Below, piece by piece: positions 56,113 through 64,000 of a stretch of 64,000 nt of DNA. Origin of the DNA: Achromobacter piechaudii NBRC 102461 (lineage in GTDB: Bacteria > Pseudomonadota > Gammaproteobacteria > Burkholderiales > Burkholderiaceae_B); assembly GCF_001571245.1 (NCBI RefSeq), contig NZ_BCTK01000005.1, forward strand, positions 1,054,001 through 1,118,000. The letters run 5' to 3'. Position numbers and translations under genes: made by a program. How positions within the stretch are numbered: position 1 is the first letter of the stretch; each line of letters opens with the position of its first letter. The notes under the pieces were generated by a model. The model saw only the letters and a list, made by a program, of their open reading frames with translations. It had not been told where the DNA came from and made no database searches.

Positions 56113-57021
56113 ATGGAAAACGCATCATCTTTGAGCCAACCCTACGGCGCCATACCGCCGCGCGAGTCGGCGGTTTCGGCGGTGTCCTGGGCTGCGGTAT
56201 TCGCGGGCGCCGTGATCGCCGCAGCGCTGTCGCTGGCGTTGTTCGCCGGTGGCTCCGGGCTGGGCTTTCTGTCGGTCTCGCCGTGGGGCGACGAGGGCAT
56301 GTCGGCGCCTGCCGTAGGCATCAGCATCGTCGCATGGATGCTGTTCACGCAGATCGTGGCATACGGTATCGGTGGGTACGTCGCCGGTCGTCTGCGCACC
56401 AAGTGGGTCGATGTGCATTCGGATGAAATCTATTTCCGCGACACGGCGCATGGCTTTCTGGTCTGGGCGTTGAGCGCGGTGGTCAGCGCGGCCCTGTTGG
56501 GCTCCGCTCTTGCGACCTTGGCCTCGGGAGCGGCGAAGGCCGGTGCTGCGGTAGCGGCCGGTGCGGGTACGGCGGTCACTGCCACGGCAGCGGCCGGCGC
56601 CAGTGGCGGCGGCATGGATCGCGCGACGGATTACTTCACCGACACTTTGATGCGTTCCGATCGTCCCGAAGCCACCGGCAATCGCGACGCCGCCCGCACG
56701 GAAGTGGGCCGCATCGTGGCGATGAGCCTGGCTCGCGGCGACATGACGCCCGAAGATCGTGACTACGTCGTGAAGGTGGTGGCCGCGCAGACCGGCCAGG
56801 ATCCCGCCGTTGCGCAGCGCCGCGTCGAGCAGACTATCGCCAACGCCAAGAAGGCAGCCGACGACGCCAAGCAAAAGGCCAAGGAAGCTGCCGACAAGGC
56901 ACGCAAGGCCGCCGCCGCGTTCGCGCTGTGGGGTTTCGCATCGATGCTGATCGGCGCTTTCGTCGCCAGCCTGGCCGCAACCTGGGGCGGCAAGCGCCGC
57001 GATATGCTGCGTAAGCTTTGA
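56113..57021 (+). CDS. membrane protein of unknown function with Ala-rich helices
   Basis: Not assigned to a named family. A 302-residue protein with hydrophobic segments at about residues 25-50, 72-95 and 115-150 (AVSWAAVFAGAVIAAALSLAL, IVAWMLFTQIVAYGIGGYVAG). A soluble stretch with DRATDYFTDTLMRSD follows, then a long charged coiled coil (NAKKAADDAKQKAKEAADKARKAAAAF), and a last helix near the C-terminus (MLIGAFVASLAATWGG). Similar proteins occur widely in proteobacteria. It ends a run of small genes, probably one transcript from 55724, and is followed by a TTCG-loop terminator. Confidence 0.75.
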   Translation: MENASSLSQPYGAIPPRESAVSAVSWAAVFAGAVIAAALSLALFAGGSGLGFLSVSPWGDEGMSAPAVGISIVAWMLFTQIVAYGIGGYVAGRLRTKWVDVHSDEIYFRDTAHGFLVWALSAVVSAALLGSALATLASGAAKAGAAVAAGAGTAVTATAAAGASGGGMDRATDYFTDTLMRSDRPEATGNRDAARTEVGRIVAMSLARGDMTPEDRDYVVKVVAAQTGQDPAVAQRRVEQTIANAKKAADDAKQKAKEAADKARKAAAAFALWGFASMLIGAFVASLAATWGGKRRDMLRKL

Positions 57022-57083
57022 GGAAACTTAGGGTCTAGAGAGTTCAAGCTTGGCCTTGATAGTTCCCTCAGCTCTGCGATGCC

Positions 57084-57112
57084 AAAGGCCCTCACTTCGG
57101 TGAGGGCCTTTT
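57084..57112 (+). terminator. intrinsic terminator with TTCG loop
   Basis: AAAGGCCCTCAC-ttcg-GTGAGGGCCTTTT. The arms are the same as those of the hairpin 58181-58210, but the loop is in the opposite orientation. Confidence 0.88.
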
Positions 57113-57115
57113 GTA

Positions 57116-57168
57116 TTCTTGTAGCGCATTCGCGGATTCGAACAGGCGACCTTCAGATCATGATGTCG
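57116..57168 (-). pseudogene. decayed 3' part of a tRNA-Met copy
   Basis: Bases 57135-57168 match the intact tRNA segment starting at 58239 at about 28 of 34 positions, including the identical GATTCGAACAGG of the T arm. The acceptor side (57116-57129, TTCTTGTAGCGCAT) matches TTCTGGTGGCGCAT at 12 of 14. Similarity stops at the anticodon stem. The direct-repeat relation to the tRNA suggests the displaced end of an integration site. Confidence 0.75.
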
Positions 57169-57318
57169 CGAGGGTGTTATTTTTCAATCGTCTATCGGCA
57201 TGATGGCCGCCTGCGTGATGGCCTACGCCTTGGTCGGGCGGCGAGGGCGAGCGATAGCGGCTCTCGGCTGCACCCTGGTTGGCGGCGATGTGGATGGAGG
57301 TCTGCGACGCTCGCCTCT

Positions 57319-57663
57319 TTATACGAGAGAGACAATGTTGCCGAAGGCTGCAACATCAGAATTTGTCCGGGCGGCGGGAGCCGCGTGCAAAGAAATTCCG
57401 AGCGCGCCCATAACCTTCAGGATGGTCGCGAAATCTGGGGATCTATCACCGGAAAGTGCCTTGTACAGGCTTTCGCGGGACATGCCAGTTTGCTTTGCTA
57501 TTTTTGTCATGCCTTGCGCGCGAGCGATATCTCCCAGCGCTTTTGCAATAAACGCGGCATCGCCTTCGCTATCTTCTATGCACGCATCCAGATAAAGCGC
57601 CATCTCTTCGGGTGTACGAAGCCGCTCTGCAACGTCGTATTTTCTAGTTTTTAGCTTTTCCAT
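57319..57663 (-). CDS. addiction-module antidote (HigA-like XRE antitoxin)
   Basis: A 114-residue antitoxin of the putative addiction-module antidote family. The N-terminal part (YDVAERLRTPEEMALYLDACIEDSEGDAAFIAKALGDIARA) is followed by an XRE helix-turn-helix (GMTKIAKQTGMSRESLYKAL) and FATILKVMGALGISL. AAAGGAG precedes ATG 57663. The toxin gene is upstream, 88 bases away, giving the toxin-first order of HigBA modules. It would neutralise the toxin and repress the operon. Confidence 0.92.
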   Translation of the reverse strand: MEKLKTRKYDVAERLRTPEEMALYLDACIEDSEGDAAFIAKALGDIARAQGMTKIAKQTGMSRESLYKALSGDRSPDFATILKVMGALGISLHAAPAARTNSDVAAFGNIVSLV

Positions 57664-57727
57664 GTTCCCGCTCCTTTACGCAGGGAGCCTGATCTGAACG
57701 CGCGCTTGCCACTACTGCAAACACGCT

Positions 57728-57747
57728 TTGCCTTTCTTAAAAGGCAA
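57728..57747 (-). repeat. hairpin directly after the toxin stop codon
   Basis: TTGCCTTT-ctta-AAAGGCAA, beginning 4 bases beyond the toxin stop on the transcribed strand and before the antitoxin start. No T run on the minus strand. Confidence 0.6.
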
Positions 57748-57751
57748 GAGG

Positions 57752-58045
57752 TTAAAGGCGGGCGACTAGCCTGTAAGCTCTTGCAATGTCAGCTTGCTGA
57801 GTAGACTTATCACCCCCTGCCAAGAGGATTACCAGCGTTCCATCATTGCGCTGTGTGTAATACACCCGATAACCGGGGCCTACATCGATCCGTAGTTCTG
57901 CAACACCCTTCTCGAGGTTTCGGTGGTCACCCGGGTTGCCTCCGCGCAACCTTTCAATACGTGCCTGGATCCTCGCGCGAGCCCGCAGATCTTTTAAATT
58001 CGCTTCGAACTCATCGTAGTCGCTGGTGCTTGCTACTACTCTCAT
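57752..58045 (-). CDS. type II toxin, RelE/ParE superfamily (HigB-like)
   Basis: A 97-residue complete toxin of the addiction-module killer group. It shows the helical start ANLKDLRARARIQARIERLRGGNPGDH and the core NLEKGVAELRIDVGPGYRVYYTQRND, then VILLAGGDKSTQQADIARA. These are the conserved strands and the C-terminal Lys/Ser region that contact mRNA or the ribosome in relatives. ATG 58045. It is the first gene of the module, with two operator-like inverted repeats just upstream (58095-58143). Confidence 0.92.
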   Translation of the reverse strand: MRVVASTSDYDEFEANLKDLRARARIQARIERLRGGNPGDHRNLEKGVAELRIDVGPGYRVYYTQRNDGTLVILLAGGDKSTQQADIARAYRLVARL

Positions 58046-58092
58046 TTCTTGATCCCCTCACGTCTCGCTCCCTCCTCGGTCATGAGAGTGAA

Positions 58093-58143
58093 TCGTATCC
58101 TATGGGATACATAAAGGCCAAGTTTATGTAGCCTTTAGGATAC
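58093..58143 (-). promoter_or_regulatory. toxin-antitoxin promoter with tandem operators
   Basis: GTATCC-tatg-GGATAC (58095-58110) is a perfect inverted repeat; GTAGCC-ttta-GGATAC (58128-58143) is a near copy exactly 33 bases away, three helical turns. On the minus strand a -35 (TTGGCC) and -10 (TACGAT, 58093-58098) with an 18-base spacer overlap these repeats. This fits autorepression by the antitoxin or toxin-antitoxin complex. Confidence 0.6.
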
Positions 58144-58176
58144 GTGCAAGGCGATCAGCGTCGCCTGGGTCCGCCA

Positions 58177-58214
58177 ATGCAAAAGGCCCTCACCGAAGTG
58201 AGGGCCTTTTGCAT
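58177..58214 (-). terminator. terminator of tRNA-Met
   Basis: Perfect 17-base arms ATGCAAAAGGCCCTCAC and GTGAGGGCCTTTTGCAT, loop CGAA (TTCG on the tRNA strand), 9 bases beyond the tRNA 3' end. Confidence 0.88.
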
Positions 58215-58223
58215 TACAAATTC

Positions 58224-58300
58224 TGGTGGCGCATCCCTGATTCGAACAGGGGACCTGCGGATTATGATTCCGTCGCTCTAACCGGCTGAGCTAATGCGCC
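58224..58300 (-). tRNA. tRNA-Met (CAU)
   Basis: A 77-base cloverleaf with encoded CCA: acceptor GGCGCAT/ATGCGCC, D arm with AGCTCAGCCGGTTAGAGC, anticodon loop ATCATAA (CAT), T arm CCCTGTTCGAATCAGGG. The CAT anticodon is read as elongator Met; a lysidine-modified Ile-2 tRNA with the same anticodon cannot be excluded by eye. Confidence 0.93.
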
Positions 58301-58428
58301 ATCTTTTTCGTCTTTCAGTGCCGGTCATCTGTTCGATTTCCGCAGCGCTGATCAGCGAAGAACGAAATTCTAGCATAAAAGTTTTTTCGCGTGCAAGCGG
58401 GTGCGTCGCAAAAAATCAGCAAGCCGAA

Positions 58429-59745
<1,317 letters not shown>

Positions 59746-59780
59746 GGCGATCCTCCAGTGGCGTTGATGAACTGCCCGCG

Positions 59781-60758
59781 TCATGCGCGGGCGCTGAAAA
59801 CCGAAAACCAGCCGCGCGAATCCGACCAGTGAGCAATGTCTTGAAAACCCGCGCGTTGCAGCAGATCCGAGAACGCTTGGGGTGTGAACTTGTAGGAGTT
59901 TTCGGTGTGGATGCGGTCACCGATCCGGAACTCGCGTTTGCCGCCCGGCCAGGACACGCGGACGGCGCGTTGTGCTTCCAGGTGCATTTCCACGCGAGAG
60001 CGGGCGCTGTTGAACAAGGCGACGTGGCGCCAATCGGCCACGTCGAAATCGCTATTGAGCACCGAGTTGACGTGACGCAGCAGGTTCAGGTTGAAGGCGG
60101 CTGTCAGATGCAGCGCGTCGTCGTAGGCGGGTTCAAGCACCTGCTTGGGCTTGACGCGGTCCACCCCCACCAGCAAGCCACCGCCGTCGCACTGCGCGCG
60201 GATCCGCTTGAGCATGGCGAGCGCATTCTCGGGATTCAGGTTGCCGATGCTGGAACCGGGATAGAAGAACAGGCGCTGCGCGTCGGGAACGCCAGCGGGC
60301 AGGGCCAGGATTTGTGAAAAGTCCTGACCGACGGGCGTAACGTTCAATTCGGGATATGACAGCCGCAACCGTTCGACGGCGGCTTGCAGATAGTCGGCCG
60401 AGATGTCGATGGGAATGTAGTGCTTGGGACGCACGCGCGCGAACAGGCGTTCGGCCTTGACGCAATCGCCCGCGCCCAGGTCGATCATCGATTGCACCGG
60501 CCCGACGTGGCGCGCGATGTTCTGGCCATGGGTCTGGAAGATCTCTGCTTCACAGCGCGTGGGGTAGTACTCGGGCAGTTGGGTGATGGCGGTGAATAGC
60601 GAGGAACCCAACGCGTCGTATAGGAATTTGGGGTCGATATGGGCGGGGTCGTCCAGCAGCCCATCACGCAGTTCGGCCTGCTCGGGACTGGGGGCCTGGG
60701 CGTCGTCCGCAACGAAGGACGGCGCGGCGGGAGCGAGCATTGCAGAAGGGGAAACCAT
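59781..60758 (-). CDS. egtD: L-histidine N-alpha-methyltransferase EgtD
   Basis: A 325-residue SAM-dependent enzyme that trimethylates histidine to hercynine, the first ergothioneine step. Motifs are PKFLYDALGSSLFTAITQLPEYYPTRCE, the SAM loop MIDLGAGDCVKAERLF, FFYPGSSIGNLNPENAL and YDDALHLTAAFNLNLLRHVN with the histidine-binding Tyr/Asn. Length matches EgtD (about 320). It is the first gene of a two-gene minus-strand operon with egtB. ATG 60758; an internal start seven codons later (MLAPAAP) is possible. Confidence 0.94.
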   Translation of the reverse strand: MVSPSAMLAPAAPSFVADDAQAPSPEQAELRDGLLDDPAHIDPKFLYDALGSSLFTAITQLPEYYPTRCEAEIFQTHGQNIARHVGPVQSMIDLGAGDCVKAERLFARVRPKHYIPIDISADYLQAAVERLRLSYPELNVTPVGQDFSQILALPAGVPDAQRLFFYPGSSIGNLNPENALAMLKRIRAQCDGGGLLVGVDRVKPKQVLEPAYDDALHLTAAFNLNLLRHVNSVLNSDFDVADWRHVALFNSARSRVEMHLEAQRAVRVSWPGGKREFRIGDRIHTENSYKFTPQAFSDLLQRAGFQDIAHWSDSRGWFSVFSARA

Positions 60759-61091
60759 GCGTTCATTTCCTTTTTTAGGCGGTTGAAGCGCATTGCAAGG
60801 GGGTTATTGTGGCGGCCGGTGGGGCTCCGGTGTCAAGCGTTAAGCCGCTGAATGCAATGGACTTTTACGAAATCGGAACCGGCCGCCAGTCGGGGCGGAA
60901 CAGGCTCCACGCAGATTCCCCAGCAAGTTTCGGGCCGCTGAAATATCGAATTACGGCTGGTTGCGAAAGCTGGAGCAGTAGCGCGAAATGATCGGCACAA
61001 TGGGGACATGGTCAACACGTTGGCATGGCGACGCGGCATGGGTTGCGGCGCCTTCCAATTCTTACGACCCCAATCTTCAAAAGGAGCGACT
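60759..61091. other. intergenic region between divergent genes
   Basis: These 333 bases lie between the divergent egtD and DUF883 genes. A few short open frames exist without ribosome sites. I see no notable repeat. It must contain both promoters; AAAAGGAG at its end serves the DUF883 gene. Confidence 0.45.
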
Positions 61092-61424
61092 ATGAATCGA
61101 AAGCACCAACGCGCCGAGATGGCTCTGCACCGTGACCGCGTCAACGATAGCTTCCGCGATCTGCTGTCGGGCACCGAAGACCTTCTGCGTTCGACGGCTT
61201 CCTATACGGGCTCCGAAATCGAATCGGCCCGTGCGCGGCTGAAGCAGCAGCTTGCCGAAGCGCGCCACCATGCTGGCGATTGGGAAGGCGCTGCGCGTGA
61301 ACGCGCGTATCGCGCCAAGGCCTACGCGGATGAATATGTGCATGAACACGCCTGGAAGTCCGTAGGCGTGGCGGCATTGGTAGGCGCCCTGCTGGGTTGC
61401 CTGGTGGCCAGCGGCCGGCGTTAA
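61092..61424 (+). CDS. DUF883 (ElaB/YqjD)-family membrane-anchored protein
   Basis: A 110-residue protein with a long amphipathic helical body (VNDSFRDLLSGTEDLLRSTASYTG, SARARLKQQLAEARHHAGD) and a C-terminal membrane helix with the typical HAWKSVGVAALVGALLGCLVASGRR close. YqjD/ElaB proteins associate with ribosomes and anchor them to the membrane in stationary phase. ATG 61092 follows AAAAGGAGCGACT. Confidence 0.9.
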   Translation: MNRKHQRAEMALHRDRVNDSFRDLLSGTEDLLRSTASYTGSEIESARARLKQQLAEARHHAGDWEGAARERAYRAKAYADEYVHEHAWKSVGVAALVGALLGCLVASGRR

Positions 61425-61438
61425 GTCGCGCCGTCGCC

Positions 61439-62941
61439 ATGAAAGTACCGCCGGCCTCGGGCCGGATTGGACAAGCGCCGGGCGCGCCTTCTGGGGCGTC
61501 CGGCGCTTGCCGTTGGGCGCGTGCGCTGGCTTTCACTTGCGTCGCCACGTTGCTGGCGGCCTGTGCCAGCGTGCCGGATGCCGCCGACCGAGAGGCGCGG
61601 AAAACGCAAGCGGGGCTGTCGGCCCAGGCGGCGCGCGATAGTTACCAGCGCGGCCAGCACATTGCGGCCGACCCGAAAACACCTAAAGATGATTTTCTGG
61701 CGCGGCACCTGGCGGTCGAGCAGGCTGTCAGCGGCACGCCGCTGTCGGCGGGCAACCAGGTCAAGCTGTTGGCGGACGGCCCCAGCACCTACCGGGAAAT
61801 GTTGAAATCCATTGCGCAGGCGCACCGCTATGTGCACATGGAAACGTACATCTTCGAGGACGACGCCGAAGGGGCGCGCTTTGCCGAAGCGCTGATCGCC
61901 GCGCGCAACCGTGGCGCGGAAGTCTCGCTGATGGTGGACGCGGTAGGCACCATCAAGACGCCCGACGCCTTGTTCCAGCGTTTGCGCGACGCCGGGGTTC
62001 AAGTGGCGGTGTTCAATCCCGTCAACCCGGTCAGCGCTCGCGCGGGCTGGTCGCCGAACCAGCGCAACCACCGCAAAGTGCTGGTCGTGGACGGCAAGGT
62101 GGGATACGTCGGCGGCATCAATGTCAGCAGCGTTTACGAATCGGCGCCGGGGTCGGCCGCAGGTTCCGGCCCGGGCTCGGGCGGTGGATCCGCCAGCGGC
62201 GCGGATGCGAAGTCGAAATCCAAGCCAGATTCCAAACCGGACGCCAAGGCGGCGCCATGGCGCGACACGCATCTACGCATCGACGGGCCCGCCGTGGCGC
62301 AGTTGGAGCAGGTCATCCAGGCGGGTTGGGCGTCACAGTCCGACGAACCCATCAGGGGTGGTGGCACGTATGTGGCGCCGCCGTCTGGGTCGACTTCCGT
62401 TCGCATCCTGGCGAATCAGCCGGATCGCAGTGACGGCTACACCGTCTATCTGACACTGATGTCCGCGTTCGAAAGCGCGCAGAAATCTATCCACATCACG
62501 ATGGCGTACTTCGTGCCGGACCCGGCCTTCATCGAGGTGTTGGCGGCTGCCGCGCGGCGGGGCGTGGACGTGGTGCTGGTGTTGCCCGGCTTCAGCGATT
62601 CGTCGCTGGTGTTCAACGCCGGACGCTCGCATTACATCGATCTGCTGGAGGCCGGTGTCAAGCTCTACGAGCGTCGCGATGCCTTGCTGCATGCCAAGAC
62701 GGCGGTGGTCGACGGGGTCTGGTCCACCGTGGGCTCCAGCAACATGGACTGGCGCAGTTTCGCGCTGAACTACGAGATCAACGCGGTCGTGCTGGGCCCG
62801 GAATTCGCTGGCCAGATGGAAGCCCTGTTCCAGCGCGACGTGGCCGATTCCGTGCCCATCACGCAGGAAGCGTGGCGTCAGCGTGGCGCTGACGACCGCT
62901 TCATGGAATTCTTTTCGCGCATGTTTGAACGCTGGCTCTAG
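61439..62941 (+). CDS. phospholipase D-superfamily lipoprotein (cardiolipin synthase-like)
   Basis: A 500-residue protein with two PLD domains. The signal region ends in LLAACAS, a lipobox, so it is probably membrane-anchored. HKD motif 1 is NHRKVLVVDGKVGYVGG, HKD motif 2 is LLHAKTAVVDGVWSTVGSSN. These, with HMETYIFEDD and ITMAYFVPDP, match the ClsA/ClsB-type cardiolipin synthases. A Gly/Ser/Ala/Lys-rich insert of about 50 residues follows the first motif (around residues 240-280) and is unusual. ATG 61439, 14 bases after the DUF883 gene; likely co-transcribed. Confidence 0.9.
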   Translation: MKVPPASGRIGQAPGAPSGASGACRWARALAFTCVATLLAACASVPDAADREARKTQAGLSAQAARDSYQRGQHIAADPKTPKDDFLARHLAVEQAVSGTPLSAGNQVKLLADGPSTYREMLKSIAQAHRYVHMETYIFEDDAEGARFAEALIAARNRGAEVSLMVDAVGTIKTPDALFQRLRDAGVQVAVFNPVNPVSARAGWSPNQRNHRKVLVVDGKVGYVGGINVSSVYESAPGSAAGSGPGSGGGSASGADAKSKSKPDSKPDAKAAPWRDTHLRIDGPAVAQLEQVIQAGWASQSDEPIRGGGTYVAPPSGSTSVRILANQPDRSDGYTVYLTLMSAFESAQKSIHITMAYFVPDPAFIEVLAAAARRGVDVVLVLPGFSDSSLVFNAGRSHYIDLLEAGVKLYERRDALLHAKTAVVDGVWSTVGSSNMDWRSFALNYEINAVVLGPEFAGQMEALFQRDVADSVPITQEAWRQRGADDRFMEFFSRMFERWL

Positions 62942-62948
62942 AGGCGTC

Positions 62949-62973
62949 GTCGCCACCCGCACAGGGTGGCGAC
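62949..62973. repeat. hairpin between convergent genes
   Basis: GTCGCCACCC-gcaca-GGGTGGCGAC, 7 bases after the phospholipase stop and 8 before the stop of the glutamate-synthase-like gene. No T run. Confidence 0.6.
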
Positions 62974-62981
62974 GCGTGCCG

Positions 62982-64000
62982 CTATGCGCGGTGGTCCGCC
63001 AACGCCGTCGTGATGTCCTGGGTCGGTTGGAACGACTGTGCTTGCGCCATACCCCAACCCACGCGAAACACCTGATGACGGAACTCGCCGCGCAGCAGCT
63101 CGCCCGGCGCCAACTCCGGAAACAACGCCGACAACAAACGGATTTCGCTGGACGATATGCGACGCGCGATGTGGTGCGGACGCAGTTGGCCGGGATGGGT
63201 CAAGCCAGCGGCGGCCAATAGCTCGGCCAGCGCGTGCAGCGTATTGCGATGAAAGTTGGCGACGCGCTGCGCCTTGTCGGGCACGACCAGCGCGCGTTGC
63301 CGCAAGGGGTCTTGCGTCGTGACGCCGGTGGGGCATTTGCCGGTATGGCAAGCCTGGGCCTGGATGCAGCCGATAGCGAACATGAAGCCGCGCGCCGCAT
63401 TGCACCAGTCGGCGCCCATGGCCATCACGCGCGCCATGTCGAACGCCGTAATGATTTTTCCCGACGCGCCGATCTTGATGCGGTCGCGCAGGTTCACGCC
63501 GATGAGCGTGTTGTGAACGAGGCGCAGCGCCTCGCGCAAAGGGGTGCCCACGTGGTCCACGAATTCGACCGGGGCCGCGCCGGTGCCGCCTTCCGCGCCA
63601 TCGACCACGATGAAGTCTGGCGCGATGCCGGTCTCCAGCATGGCCTTGACGATGGCGAACCATTCCCAAGGGTGGCCGACGCAGAATTTGAAGCCCACGG
63701 GTTTGCCGCCTGATAGTTCGCGCAGGCGCGCCACGAATTTCATCAGCCCGATCGGCGTGTCGAAGGCCGAATGGCTGGCGGGGGAATTGCAGTCCTGCCA
63801 CGCGGCCACGCCGCGCGCTTCGGCAATTTCGGGAGTGACCTTGCCTGCGGGCAGGATGCCGCCGTGGCCCGGCTTGGCCCCTTGCGACAGCTTGATTTCA
63901 ATCATCTTCACCTGCGGCGTACAGGCGTTCTTGACGAAGGCCTCTTCCGAGAAAGCGCCTTGTTCATCGCGACATCCGAAGTAGCCCGACCCGATGTTCC
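62982..64000 (-). CDS. FMN-binding glutamate-synthase-family protein, C-terminal part
   Basis: The frame is open to the window edge, so the N-terminus (about 200 residues) is missing; the visible 339 residues include GYFGCRDEQGAFSEEAFVK and KMIEIKLSQGAKPGHGGIL. Further on are the FMN/substrate region GFKFCVGHPWEW, DFIVVDGAEGGTGAAP, GASGKIITAFD and the Cys-rich CIQAQACHTGKCPTG. These match the stand-alone GltB-like synthase domain (about 530 residues). Such proteins lack the glutamine amidotransferase domain and often have other, unproven roles. The neighbouring genes give no hint. Confidence 0.88.
   Translation of the reverse strand, partial: NIGSGYFGCRDEQGAFSEEAFVKNACTPQVKMIEIKLSQGAKPGHGGILPAGKVTPEIAEARGVAAWQDCNSPASHSAFDTPIGLMKFVARLRELSGGKPVGFKFCVGHPWEWFAIVKAMLETGIAPDFIVVDGAEGGTGAAPVEFVDHVGTPLREALRLVHNTLIGVNLRDRIKIGASGKIITAFDMARVMAMGADWCNAARGFMFAIGCIQAQACHTGKCPTGVTTQDPLRQRALVVPDKAQRVANFHRNTLHALAELLAAAGLTHPGQLRPHHIARRISSSEIRLLSALFPELAPGELLRGEFRHQVFRVGWGMAQAQSFQPTQDITTALADHRA

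Noticed and set aside
57084..58300. Integrase gene within the tRNA-Met islet
   Set aside because: The islet has room only for the two TA genes; no integrase or remnant of one is visible.

Overview
The window is GC-rich, densely coded bacterial chromosome. It looks like a member of the Burkholderiales, most likely Alcaligenaceae (Achromobacter/Bordetella type). This rests on the Bug/TctC-type receptor, the entericidin-like lipoprotein, the short H-NS-type protein, the three-piece PntAa/PntAb/PntB transhydrogenase, the GlcDEF glycolate oxidase, cytochrome c' beside a cytochrome b561, and general codon bias. The genus is inferred from gene content and was not tested by a search.

Layout. 1-2931: end of a haem operon (hemX, hemY), then ppa. 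2932-11735: an accessory catabolic/uptake locus. An IclR regulator, an SDR dehydrogenase, a periplasmic amino-acid-type binding protein and a cupin lie on the minus strand. Divergent to them are a second SDR, two LivG/LivF-type ATPases, a fused LivH-LivM permease, a Dabb protein and a fumarylacetoacetase-type hydrolase. 11775-14668: entericidin-like peptide, PIN-PhoH ATPase, Bcp peroxiredoxin and a DUF498 protein. 14997-18942: tightly overlapped alaC-hom-thrC operon. 19125-24416: small lipoprotein, fbp and pepN, DUF4136 lipoprotein, H-NS-like protein. 24417-25229: AT-richer stretch without a convincing gene. 25230-33573: tldD; aroG preceded by a Phe/Tyr-rich leader peptide and attenuator; a D-lactate-dehydrogenase-like flavoprotein; glcDEF. 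33686-39899: pntAa-pntAb-pntB, an N-formylglutamate-amidohydrolase-like gene, a Bug receptor and a LysR regulator. 39907-44249: mnmA, TauE/SafE permease, GST, purB. 44308-57021: cytochrome c', cytochrome b561, several hypotheticals, GNAT, DUF3053 lipoprotein, AI-2E-family permease, DUF4153 membrane protein, diguanylate cyclase, YddG-like exporter and a run of very small genes. 57084-58300: a toxin-antitoxin islet next to tRNA-Met. 58429-64000: egtB/egtD (ergothioneine), DUF883 protein, phospholipase-D-like lipoprotein, and the C-terminal part of an FMN-binding glutamate-synthase-like protein.

Two regions stand out. First, the 278 bases before aroG encode a 27-residue peptide with the run FYFYFYGF. 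An intrinsic terminator follows, and a 9-base leader segment is perfectly complementary to its 5' arm. This is the full architecture of ribosome-mediated attenuation by phenylalanine/tyrosine. Second, a roughly 1.1-kb islet holding a HigB/HigA-like toxin-antitoxin pair sits between an intact tRNA-Met and a decayed copy of the same tRNA's 3' part. Each copy adjoins an almost identical hairpin. This is what an old tRNA-site integration would leave.

All calls come from reading the sequence; no database search was possible. Long ORFs antisense to real genes were treated as shadows of high-GC codon structure.
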